Positions 54,601 through 64,000 of a DNA stretch of 64,000 nt are shown here, piece by piece. The stretch is taken from the NCBI GenBank assembly GCA_965644295.1, contig CBFFRP010000442.1, forward strand, positions 1 to 64,000, in the 5' to 3' direction. Position 1 is the stretch's first letter; the number at the start of each line of letters is the position of its first letter. The position numbers were made by a program, and so were the translations under genes. Origin of the DNA: Paraphysomonas bandaiensis. Its lineage: Eukaryota; Chrysophyceae. The notes beneath the pieces are model-generated. The model was not told the DNA's origin and made no database searches. It was given only the letters and a program-made list of their open reading frames with translations.

Positions 54601-56641
54601 AGCTGGATATAAGAGAGCTGCATTTGGAATTGGAGAAGGGTGAGAGGAGATTGATATGTCGGTTACAGATCGATAACCAATGGATGTGGCAACTTGTTTT
54701 TTGAATCGAATTCTTGCTAGTCCCTTATATTTTATTTTGACACTAAGTGATCTTTTATTTTCTCTTGGCCCTACTGGTTGGTTCTTTATATTTTTCTGCT
54801 ATTTTACAGAATAGTAACCACTTCACTCTATGCAAAAGGCAATGCATACATACCATATATCAGCAGTACATATTCGTATCTACTCTAACTATCGTATGTC
54901 TGCGTTTACGTAACATCGTTTTATTTTGACTTGTTAATGTGTTTTTTTGAATTGTGGAATTTAATTACAGATTGGATTAATGTAATAAATTTCAACACTG
55001 ATGACTACATACCTCTTGTTGGCTAAACTAATCCAGCTTCTACGAAATAACCTAAGTCGGAATTCTGAACAAATTTCAATGGGTGCTATATTTAAATTAA
55101 TCGTAATAATTTTACTAAACATTCAACAGAACAAACATATGTTTTGAAATGAGTTCATCTATACTCCTATACTACTCGACGTCAATAACATGTGTGTAGC
55201 AAAATTGGGTATGACAAGTAGTGAATGTCTGATTATTTAGCAATAGGCGTTGAGACCTTGCATCAATTAGTGGCTAGAAGAATGCTAGTCATACTAGTTA
55301 GACCACTACCCGTAACTAATCAATACAAACTCTTTTATCCTACTATTTAACGCTACGAAAGCTGCTTGTGCGTCGCCGCAAGCACCAAGGTGCAACCACT
55401 TCCGTTCTAGGTATGACAAGTATGGGTGATTTAGGAGGTTGTTATGGCTGAAGAATAAGATGAAGTGATGTAGGTTGTAGTATGAGATGAGATGTAGATG
55501 GTAGTTATGATTAGATTAGAAGATACGAGTATTAAGGCCAGATATAGGGTTGGAGTGTACCGTGACTATCCGTATATACGGATGTAACGGACGTTTATGG
55601 TAACCCGTACAGTATTATGATGGTATACGTAGGTATTCTGTAGGATGATATAGGAGTAGATAGCAGGATGTTAAGGGATTTCTATATGATTATTTCTGGA
55701 AGTAGAAAACTAGCTATTTATGGCTGGGAAACCACTTCTAGAATTAACTATGGGGATATAGGTAGAAGGATATGGAGTTTTAGATATAATAGTGAAAGTT
55801 GATATTGTAGTTGAGTTGAAAGTTAAGAAGTAGCGAAGTAAAGAGTAAGAAGAGGAAGTTAAGTGAAGAGTGTTGTGAGAAGACTATCCTACCCCACATC
55901 ACCTGTGCACATGGACAGGGATGATAAGACCAGCAATGTTAGTCATGATAGCGAAGCTCAATCACCCGTAGTCGTTACATGTGTGTGGAAATCAAAAATT
56001 GGAACTATAAATACTGAGGTAGTCAGGTTCGTTCTCGCATTCATCCATCATCCAGTGCAAGCTGCTGTTGAGCTCCCGCTGTTCCTAAGATTTCAGAATC
56101 GCTTATTTCAGAAATGTAATGAACGATGCAGCACAGGAATGCATAGAGAAATTAGTGTGCTGGTGTGATGTGCGATGATAATATATCCCTCATATTTCAC
56201 ACATAATGAACAATAATAGCAATGAACAGCCAATCCTACAGAGCTCTTTGATTACGACTCATAATGCTAATCTGGCTGAGTAGCAGCCACACGATGTAAG
56301 GGGCAAGGGGGTTACTGCCACTACAATGACATCACGATGATACACTTCTGCGAAGCTCTTACTAAATATATCGACACTATCAAAAGTTGGGAGCTATATT
56401 TATATTATTAATCATTTCGCGACATGCATGGCACTGCGACGCTTGGTGTCAGCGCTAGATACCTACAATCAAGTCGTGAACAGTACGAGTGTGGTCGCAT
56501 ATTAGCGAAAGATATCGGTCACACTGTGCAAAAAAAACTACCATTCAAGACTACAACGCATGTTTTGAATAAAAGAGCATTGGTTTCAGGACATTCTCGT
56601 CATGAATTCTGTACGCTTCATGTTGGTACATCGCGTTGTTA
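54601..56641. other. Non-coding 2 kb with repeat R1 copy B and purine-rich stretch
   Basis: No supported gene lies between the HTH-like ORF and the CDF gene. The plus strand is purine-rich from about 55425 to 55880 (many GAAG, AGATGAGAT, GGAAG runs). Short open frames at 55863-56168 and 56424-56675 have no family features. Confidence 0.5.
55208..55422. repeat. Repeat R1 copy B (189 bp) with 13-bp flanking direct repeats
   Basis: The insert 55221-55409 shares its ends with 15695-15958. It is bounded by perfect copies of GGTATGACAAGTA at 55208-55220 and 55410-55422. A 13-bp target duplication is longer than for LTR elements (4-6 bp) or hAT (8 bp) and fits SINE/LINE-type insertion better. I do not see a clear tRNA-type promoter box. 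Confidence 0.75.
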
Positions 56642-58122
56642 TCAGACAGATCCGTACACCCCTTCTGGTATATGATACGGATTAGTGCACAGTCCATGGT
56701 CACTGCACTGCGCATCCTTGCCAAGATGATGCTTTGGCTCGCCGGTAACAGAATCAACACTTCCTCCCTCGTCAGACATTGAGCGATGTCTAAGATATAA
56801 ATGACGCTCCACCTTGTGCTCCAAGCCGTCACGCTTCTGGTAGTCCACCTGATAGCATGTGACATGAAGATGAGAACAACTAAAAATACCATCTACACTT
56901 ACGTGAACGAATGCCCGCTCCACTACATCATATTCCTCAATTCTGTGCTGTAAAGCAAGTGCAATGTCATGGCTTTCACGTACAGTCATCTCAGCAGGAA
57001 GTACTATTTCCATTTCGACATCTGTGATAACGAATCCATGTAAGACGAAAAATATTACCGCAGACAAGGGGCAAACTCATTCACCCAATAATATACAGCC
57101 AACATGACGAGGAAATCTAAGACTTACTGAAAGCCGCTCCAAAGTGGTAAGCTCTGGTTACATCGACGGTGATACGAGGGTCGTGGTTTTCGGCGAGCTC
57201 GTTCATCGAATTGATAAACTCATCGGGGGCAGTATGTCCCACTATTTTCTACAGTCCATATATTATCAGATCAACTTAGAGCATTTACGTAATAGTAACT
57301 CAGATCTACCTTCACTTGATCCATAATAACATCGTGCCAACGATATATAATGACCGCCGATATTGCGATTGCCCCCACAGGATCTATCCACCACCTCAGA
57401 GGGTACTGAATAGATATATAAGCTGTCAAAATAGCCATAGTGTTACTCATGACATCATTCAAGTGGTCCTCAGCTAATGCATCTAGAGTGTCTGATGAGA
57501 GGTTGTTTTTGCTATTCACATGACGGCAGTAAATAAAGAGAATAACCTTGAGACCGGTCCCGACACCTGTTCGGAATTAAAGAACACTAACAAATCCAAC
57601 CGAACAACTGTATACCTAATATTGCAAACATTATGACTCCATAATGCAACTCGGGTATGGCCCCTCGAAAAACCCCATCAATAAGCTCCATAAATGAAAC
57701 TAAATCAAATATAAAACAGCGATTAGAAACATAACAAGGCTTACATTGCACGACTTCAATACTGGCCATAATCATGACAGCTGCACAACACAACACTCCC
57801 AATGCCTCGAGTCTGGATCGTCCTATCGGATAATTGGAGTGATGTATCTGTACGCTGCTCTCAGTGGTCGATAAGACAGCTTGAGAGATGAGATCCACTA
57901 CAGTGACATGACCTGTTAGTAGCTATCTATATAACATAACTGCATTGATGTACCCGCCGAGTCAACCAGAGCCGCTGCTACAGCCTTACTATACGAGAAC
58001 ACAAACACATAGAGCTTAACGAAGAAGAGGAACCAGTTGACCACCCATGAGGCCTGCGTGGCGATTACAACTGAATCGTATCGACTAACACTCTCCTGAG
58101 GCTCTATCGGCTCATACTTCAT
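56642..58122 (-). CDS. Cation diffusion facilitator (CDF/MTP, Mn-type), about 6 exons
   Basis: The ATG at 58122 gives MKYEPIEPQESV. Exon 1 (57951-58122) has a helix and ends AVAAALVDSAG. Exon 2 joins in frame to give VVDLISQAVLS, so the first metal site (DS...D) is intact. Then PIGRSRLEALGVL appears (57770-57850). A later exon has DALAEDHLNDVMSNT, a D-x-x-x-D pair in the position used by Mn-type CDFs, followed by WWIDPVGAIAISAVII. The cytosolic C-terminal domain reads HDPRITVDVTRAYHFGAAF, DVEMEIVLPAEMTVRESHD and VVERAFVHVDYQKRD. It ends with polar His-containing text (KHHLGKD) and stops at 56642. Such proteins export Mn or similar metal from the cytosol into organelles by proton exchange. Confidence 0.87.
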
Positions 58123-58710
58123 GATCAATGATGATAAGATGACTCGCTATATCCTCACTGCTATATGGTTCGAGCGGGAACTCTATCGGGGATATATAGA
58201 GAGATAGACGGATGTATGGATGTTAATGCGGTTAGTTATATGGTGGATGCGTGTATGTCACCTATACATACATACATATACATACATACACATACATATC
58301 TAATCCACTGTACTGTACTATACAGTCCGTATACGTATACTATACAATGCGAATGGCATGGAGCAGCACTGGTACACGACGTATAAACACCCTCTGCTTA
58401 CATCACTCCAACTAACCAATCAACATTCTTTCAAGATGCAAACACTCTTATGATTGGTTTATAATTCAACTGAACTGTCCAACATCTTTATACACACTGT
58501 AGTATTATGTGTAGTGGGTAGTGGGAGATACTGTACTGCTGTACATGTACATCAGTATAGTATAAGTGTAGTACAGTACAGTAGCAGAGTAGTGTGTAGG
58601 TACGAAGCACTGTATGTACACCCAGAGAGTGAAACAGCAGCAATACATACGCCACTTCTGCGAACTCTAAGCATATAGATAGAGAGGTACAGATACAGGC
58701 TATCTGCAAT
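58123..58710. promoter_or_regulatory. Divergent spacer, CDF (-) / LRR (+), with CCAAT pair
   Basis: An inverted CCAAT pair, CCAATCA (58415) and TGATTGGTTT (58452), spaced by about 35 bp, is a plausible NF-Y type site. Nearby are ATACATACATATACATACAT (58265-58295) and dense GTACAGTACAG/GTACATGTAC runs (58530-58580). No gene is seen. Confidence 0.5.
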
Positions 58711-60341
58711 ATGGACCCCTCCGGTGTTCGTACGGATCAAGTAGCTGTTGAGTCTGAGTGTGAGGAGGTGGCTCATAGTGTGGGAGGGATGACTCTGGAT
58801 GATAGTCATAACAATGAGACTGTTCATAAGAAAAAACACAACAAGAGCGATACTGAGGACTCTAAAGGCAATCGTAATGATCATAGCGATGATCAGAATA
58901 AGAAAAAAAAGAAAAAGAAGAAGAAGAAGAAGAGGGCGGATGATACATCACAATCAGAAGGAGAGGGAGATGAGACTGATAGAAGACACAGAAAACATAA
59001 GAAGAGAAAGAAGAAGAAGAGGGCAGAGGATACATCACAATCAGAAGGAGAGGGAGATGATAGTGATAGAAGACACAGAAAGCATAAGAAAAAGAAAAAG
59101 AGGAAGAAGAAGGACCGGAGTGGTGATGAGACTGCAGAGGATAGCCAAACGGAGAACGAAGCTAATGCTGCGGCTAGGAAACGCCCTGATGGTCCTGTTC
59201 TTGAGAAACGCGCCGCTCGGCGACCTGGAAACAAATTGGAACCTGAGGAATGGACACGAGAAGACCTCATGGAGAAGCTGTCGAGGTTTGGCACCTACGA
59301 GATCGATCGCTCAACTGGATGTGGTACTGTGCGTGTGGAGGGTAAGCGGCTCTTGCAGGATGAAGTCGCGATCCTTGTTGAGCTGTTCAGACGGAATACT
59401 GAGATACAGGTGATCACTTTCAAGAAATGTTTCATGACTGACGAAACTCTGGCATCGCTCTGTGAAGAGGCGTTTTTTGGACTACGCCATGTGAAACGAT
59501 TGGCTCTTCCTCAGAATGCACTCACAAGGGAGTCCACACATATGATCATCAAGACGTTTGCAAGCCGAGTGCGGGGCTTACAGAGTCTTGATTTACGGGA
59601 TAACATCATGAATGCAGAAGACAGTCGGTTGCTTTTCAAGGCTTTTCCCGCCATTCAATATTTGAATGGAGTGAATTTAACCCCTTTGAAGCAAGATAGT
59701 GAGGACAAAAGTTACTCAGCTGCGGACAAGAAAATGACTATCACAGAGATATCAATTATATGCTGTATACTGGAGCGCTATATATATCTTGACACTATAG
59801 ACCTTTCCAAAAACTTTATAAACTCGGAATGTCTTCACATGCTTGCCGCCACCCTGGAGCCTTTGCGCAACATAAAGAATATTAATCTGCGATTAAACCC
59901 TCTCACTAATGATGGTGAAGACAATACCGGAGTGCTAGCTATTATGCGTATGCTAAAAAAAAATAAATGCATATTGTACATGGATATCACCGGGTGCAAG
60001 GTCCCTACCAAGATTGCTGATGATATCGAAAGATCGCTTATGGTTAATCGTAGTGTGGAGGCGTCAGTTCGAGGTATGTGGCAGATGGTAGCTGCTTTCT
60101 GTTCTAATAGTAGTGAGTAGGCAATCGCTTCATGCTGTACATAGAGAACAGAATAGCAGCAGGTGCTCCACCGCCACCCCGCACATACTTTCATGGATGG
60201 ACTCCGAGCCTGAAGTTGGATGACACATTTCTGAATTCAAAACAGAATGCAGCCAAAAATATGGATGTCGTTGTGGAGGGCGATCATATTATTCTTCCGA
60301 GAGGTATAGGAGGGAAGAGAGCGGGGGCAAGTAGAAGCTGA
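58711..60341 (+). CDS. LRR protein with Lys-rich duplicated N-terminus, 2 exons
   Basis: The ATG is at 58711 (MDPSGVRTDQVAVESE). Exon 1 runs to 60112. A 50-bp intron (60113-60162) joins in phase to exon 2 (60163-60341; SAPPPPRTYFHGWTPSLKLD). Residues 65-140 carry two copies of a Lys/Arg-rich block (KKKKKRADDTSQSEGEGD and again KKKKRAEDTSQSEGEGD, each followed by RRHRKHKK). From residue 188 a domain reads LMEKLSRFGTYEIDRSTG, then leucine-rich repeats of about 28 residues (VKRLALPQNALTRES; LQSLDLRDNIMNAED; LDTIDLSKNFINSE; IKNINLRLNPLTND). This is of the RNase-inhibitor/tropomodulin style. The role is unknown, perhaps nuclear because of the basic region. Confidence 0.78.
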
Positions 60342-60749
60342 TGTACACCTTTGCTGTGTGTTTTGTAAAATTATTGAACTATGTAATATACTTGTTATGT
60401 GTTAATTGATATAATTCTTCGTCCGAATGACTTCTGTTACAACTCAATGGTTTCAGCATTCATGTTTCATGTCTAGTTAAATTTACACACCAAGACTACA
60501 GTACTTCGTCGTTGATTAATTGCGAATTAGAGTTCAACAATGATGAGATAGGCTAAGTTATTTTCACCTCGTCAGAATTAATTCTATCGTTTCCATAGGT
60601 CTTACACTCCCTATTTAGGCACAATCAAAAGCTAATTAAGATAGTTAACAATAACAGAAAAATCAAAACTACCAATAAGATCACTGGAGCTACATGTAAA
60701 CAAATCTCTATATCCTATATCCACACCTTTCGAATATAGTTTGATGCTC
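60342..60749. other. Intergenic 400 bp, convergent LRR / PLAC8
   Basis: AT-rich DNA between two stop codons. I see no gene or repeat. Confidence 0.5.
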
Positions 60750-61651
60750 TCACTTGGATGGACTTCTGTCCATTTCACTTTCTACCGTTGCGCAATTAGG
60801 AGGACGGTATAAAATAGGATTATTGGCAACCGAGCTCGAGGAGAGCTCTGAGCCAGTTGTCGATTGCTCCAGGTGTCCTCGCCCTTGAAACCCCAAGAGG
60901 TACCTTTTATTTTCACCTGATTGCAGAAGCTCTGCCTCCGCCTTCAGTTGAAGCAAGTGCCCCACATATGATGGACATAGTGCGGGACATATGCACGGGG
61001 CGAAGATACAAGCAAAGCAGCAAACAAGAGTAGAACTAGCACCATAATACGCACAAGGAGCGCACAGTTCATCCATAAGGTCGTTACCCTTAATTCTATA
61101 CTGATAGCGAATTAGATTGCGTAAACTGCATGGCGTAAGGCAGCAGCATGCCATCTCCCATGGCATCCCGAGGCCTGTGAGGGCCACATCACCAATTGTA
61201 CAAGGCGTACAACACGTAGCATTAATACATTCTTTACAATCACACACACCCAAAGGGTTCTGGAAGGCATTGCTGTTGAACACAGTTCCAGCGCCTGGCG
61301 GGTTCCCGTAATGTCTAGTGGTCTGCAGGAGTTGATTGGCGGAGCAGCAAGGGCACAAACAGGCCAGCATGCAGTCGTCCCGTGCATCTCCAGGTATACC
61401 ATAAGCTGTTCTTATGAGCCACCTGATAACACAGATAACACCCCACATACACCACTATCACGATCATGTACAGACCTTGAAGGTACGTGTCCTAAACAGC
61501 ATGCGTTAAAGCAGCGGGAAGACCCGTCCAGATTAGTGCGAGCCTGCGCCACAGCTAACACCGGGCAACAGTACGAGAACACGCAGTCTGCATAGCCCCC
61601 TGTCTCTGTTAAGGAGATAACAAAGTTATCGTGATCCCGTATACTCGACAT
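60750..61651 (-). CDS. PLAC8 (Cys-rich) membrane protein with two domains, 2 exons
   Basis: The ATG at 61651 gives MSSIRDHDNF. Exon 1 (61476-61651) and exon 2 (60750-61422) join in phase. The first PLAC8 domain has CVFSYCCPVLAVAQ and DDCMLACLCPCCSANQL. The second has KECINATCCTPCTIGDV, LTPCSLRNLIRYQYRIKGN and CAPCAYYGASSTLVCC. Both end with the family's CxxxxCxPC/CAxC helices. PLAC8 proteins in plants and algae affect cell size and cadmium or other metal resistance. Two domains in one chain is not the commonest form. The tail is polar with Ser runs. Confidence 0.85.
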
Positions 61652-62065
61652 GCAGGGATGTTATGCCACTAATCACACTCACACCAACCCTCCTCGTATC
61701 TAGATACTCTCAGCATGTACAGGACCATACCATACATATGTATGCAGGAGTTCCTATGCATGTACAGCACTGTATGTACGTATGTACGTATGTATGTGGA
61801 GCACTCTGTATGTATTTAGGTACAATAGGTAGGTAGTGAGGTATGTACTGTGTGTATGTACATATATTACAGTACACCAGTACAAGTGTGCAGCAGTACA
61901 TGTACAGAGTACAGTGTACAGTGTACAGTGTAGTGTAGTGTGGTATGCTAATGTTGGAGTGTACTGCTGTATGTGCGTATAGGAGGGTAGTACAGTACAG
62001 CTACCTGCACAGTGCAGGCGTCTGTCAAGAGACGGTGTTTAATCCGACAGATCTCCCTCACTGAT
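61652..62065. promoter_or_regulatory. Divergent spacer, PLAC8 (-) / REEP (+)
   Basis: About 415 bp dominated by GTATGTACGTATGTACGTATG (61768-61796), ATGTACAGCAC, and ACAGTGTACAGTG (61905-61930) repeats. These are the same GTAC/TACAGT elements seen in other divergent spacers. No gene is seen. Confidence 0.5.
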
Positions 62066-63611
62066 ATGACGTGGGCTCTAGCAAAGCTATGCAAGGTGTT
62101 GGCAGTGTGTATGTCTCTGCGCAACAGTCTGAAGCTGCTCAAGGGCATGTCCCTGTCGTCCGCGTCTCTGTCGCAGGAGGGGCGAGGAGTGCTCATGTTC
62201 TGGACCATCTGCGGGGTGTTCATTGTATTCGAGCAGTATTTGGAGTATTTCATCCGGTGGTTTCCCATGTATTACTATGCGAAGTCCCTCTTCATCGTGC
62301 TCATGGCTGTGCCGAGATTGAGATTCACTCACTATGTCTTCAATAACGCCCTCGTGCCCTCTATGGAGTACATCCACAAGTCCTTCGGGAGCATTCATGA
62401 GATGAGCACTGCTGATTTCTTGCTTTTAATTCCAATCAATATCGCGTTATTGATGTTTCCTGCGCATATGGAGGGGGCCAACATAAGCGATGAGAAGGCC
62501 TATGGGGAGGTCTCTTGTGATTATAATGACGAAGGGGACACTGATATAGATCTGAGTATTAATTTAGATAATGACGATATAGTATCAGAGGTAGATCATG
62601 ATGATGGTGCTAAACTTACTGAGAACGACAACACGAAAGTCCAAACTCCTGGTGCGCATTTGACTCCTGATCGAGCCAGTAAAACTCCAGATAGCAATAA
62701 TCAGAATGAGCGGAGTGAGAACATAATGACGACCCCTGTATCCGCATCTAAACGAGGGCTGTATAGAAATAGTACAGATATCGTAGTTGGTAGTATGAGA
62801 CAGGTGTGTGGCTATCGTACATGTTTATATCCATATCGTTTGCTTCCGTTTGTACTGATTGCGCTTTATGTTTCTACAGTTGCTCACTGGCGATTCAGAC
62901 TCAAAGATGAGCGACTCTGTCTTTAATTTTGATTTACACTCTCCTAACCCCAACTCTCAGTATCGATTAAGACATTCCATGACTCCAGGCTCGCATGCCT
63001 CCCGATCGCCAGACAGCAGCTCCAGGTCCAACGTAGTCGGGGGATTGGATGGGGATAGAGAAAAACACGTCACTCAGCGAAAGCCCAGCATATATAAACC
63101 AACAGATCTGTCTAATAGATCTCAGTCTGGAGCGACATCACTTCGTAGTGATGCGGTAAAGTCGTCCCACCGAATATTGCGTAATTCATCGCGGATATCA
63201 TCGAGGGACAGAGACATTTCGGTGGCTCGTGAAAATTGTTCTAAAGATTCAATGCCACTGCAACCACCTATCGCAGAGAGCAAGTTATCAGATATATCCA
63301 CTGAGGCATCTAGTCGTCCTTCTCTGCGTTCGAGATTGCACACTGCTGCGGGTGCATTGAGTCAAAAAGCAGCAAAGATGTCAAGTAGAAGTAGAAGTAG
63401 AGGGCGGGTCGGCAGTCGGACTTCCTCCAGGGATCAAACCATCCTCAGTGAGAATCGACTGGACAGAATCGATGATTCCCATTATTTAACCTCAGTCAGT
63501 GTTGATGAAGCAGCAACTTCGAAACTGTCTACCAGAAGACGAAGCGCCAAATTAAGTTCAACATCGACTGGCAGTGCCAGACAGACAAGCAACTCGTCTA
63601 AGAAACGGTAG
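62066..63611 (+). CDS. REEP/TB2/DP1/HVA22 family ER-shaping protein with long tail, 2 exons
   Basis: The ATG at 62066 gives MTWALAKLCKVLAVCMSLR. Exon 1 (62066-62803) joins to exon 2 (62880-63611) in frame. Residues 45-130 are the TB2/DP1 domain: FWTICGVFIVFEQYLEYFIRW, FPMYYYAKSLFIVLM, PRLRFTHYVFNNALVPSMEY. The remaining 330 residues are acidic (DTDIDLSINLDNDD), then basic and Ser/Arg-rich (SRSRSRGRVGSRTSS; HRILRNSSRISSRDRD), without a known domain. REEP-type proteins curve tubular ER and some bind microtubules. The basic tail could do that here, but this is inferred. The protein is much longer than the usual 200 or so residues. Confidence 0.8.
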
Positions 63612-64000
63612 CTTGTGAATTTGATTGTAGAGACAAGTTCCGCTTCCTTTTATGGCTGTAATTGTGCAGGATAAGTTGTATTTAATACACGGCGGATAAT
63701 TACGCGGAATATATCAGTGAATGGTGATATTCTTCAGAAAATATCGTGTAGCGAATTAATACGCTTTCGCAATATTGTAATTAAGTATATAATTTTTTTG
63801 TGGACAAATACACTACCTCTCTGTGGATTTAGAATAGCCCTGTGAAGTTTACAGTTTTAAGAACTTTGCAGGAGAAATGAGAATTTGATTTCCCAAAGCG
63901 AATCGGATACATTTGTCAGGGTATGAAATCATCACACTGCTGTAAGTATATAGTCCATGCTACCGAAATCATTTTTATTCCTTCAATCATACTGCAATGT
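63612..64000. other. 3' flank of REEP gene, window edge
   Basis: No gene or repeat is recognised. Confidence 0.4.

Noticed and set aside
55863-56168. 101-codon plus-strand ORF
   Set aside because: It lacks an ATG at its start (GTG) and shows no domain, and it lies in purine-rich non-coding DNA.
60132-60341. Separate small gene after the LRR ORF
   Set aside because: A 50-bp intron (60113-60162) joins it to the LRR gene in phase, so it is read as its last exon.

Overview
The window is nuclear DNA from a eukaryote, most likely a flagellated single-celled one. Many genes are split by short GT-AG introns (often about 50 to 150 bp). One gene is a clear IFT122, so the organism builds a cilium or flagellum. 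There is no operon layout, and large tetranucleotide arrays and several retroelement relics are present. The lineage cannot be fixed from sequence alone. The F-box gene with CPWD-type ankyrin-like repeats resembles proteins known from algae, stramenopiles and some giant viruses, but that is weak evidence.

Layout. 1-2688: a compact copia-like LTR retroelement with two identical 185-bp LTRs, on the minus strand. 2690-6510: an AT-rich island of virus-like sequence. It holds a fibre-like ORF, two related small proteins, a 57-aa basic protein, and two long direct repeats arranged like a partial head-to-tail duplication. 6596-11082: OPT-family transporter (minus) and a CATA array. 11196-13241: F-box/ankyrin-like repeat gene. 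13241-16426: copia relics, a hAT-like MITE and a dispersed repeat. 16427-19952: a second CATA array and a C2-domain protein with an acidic tail. 21670-24228: HSPA13/STCH-type Hsp70 ATPase. 25877-31717: an extended-synaptotagmin-like gene beside an anoctamin/TMEM16 gene. 32477-34907: SAMHD1-type dNTPase. 36131-38701: SFT2 (minus) and a mitochondrial membrane protein (plus) on either side of the third CATA array. 39352-40390: a fold-back inverted repeat. 40688-41612: NAA20. 43123-47642: IFT122. 48204-49010: METTL21-like methyltransferase. 49190-49986: a second hairpin framed by direct repeats. 50225-50842: GNAT acetyltransferase. 51252-52115: Cys-rich type I membrane orphan. 52620-53420: copia pol relic. 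54007-54600: HTH-like ORF. 56642-58122: cation diffusion facilitator. 58711-60341: LRR protein. 60750-61651: double PLAC8 protein. 62066-63611: REEP/TB2/DP1/HVA22 protein.

Together the genes form a mixed housekeeping set with a bias to membranes and organelle contacts. E-Syt and anoctamin are both ER-plasma membrane tether families in other eukaryotes. REEP shapes the ER, SFT2 serves Golgi traffic, OPT, CDF and PLAC8 act in transport and metal handling, IFT122 in the cilium, SAMHD1 in dNTP control, and NAA20 and METTL21 modify proteins. Gene orientation alternates strongly: seven neighbouring pairs are divergent, and their shared upstream spacers are rich in ACAT, GTAC and TACAGTAC repeats. 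The most unusual parts are the virus-like island, the two hairpins and the modular repeat gene.
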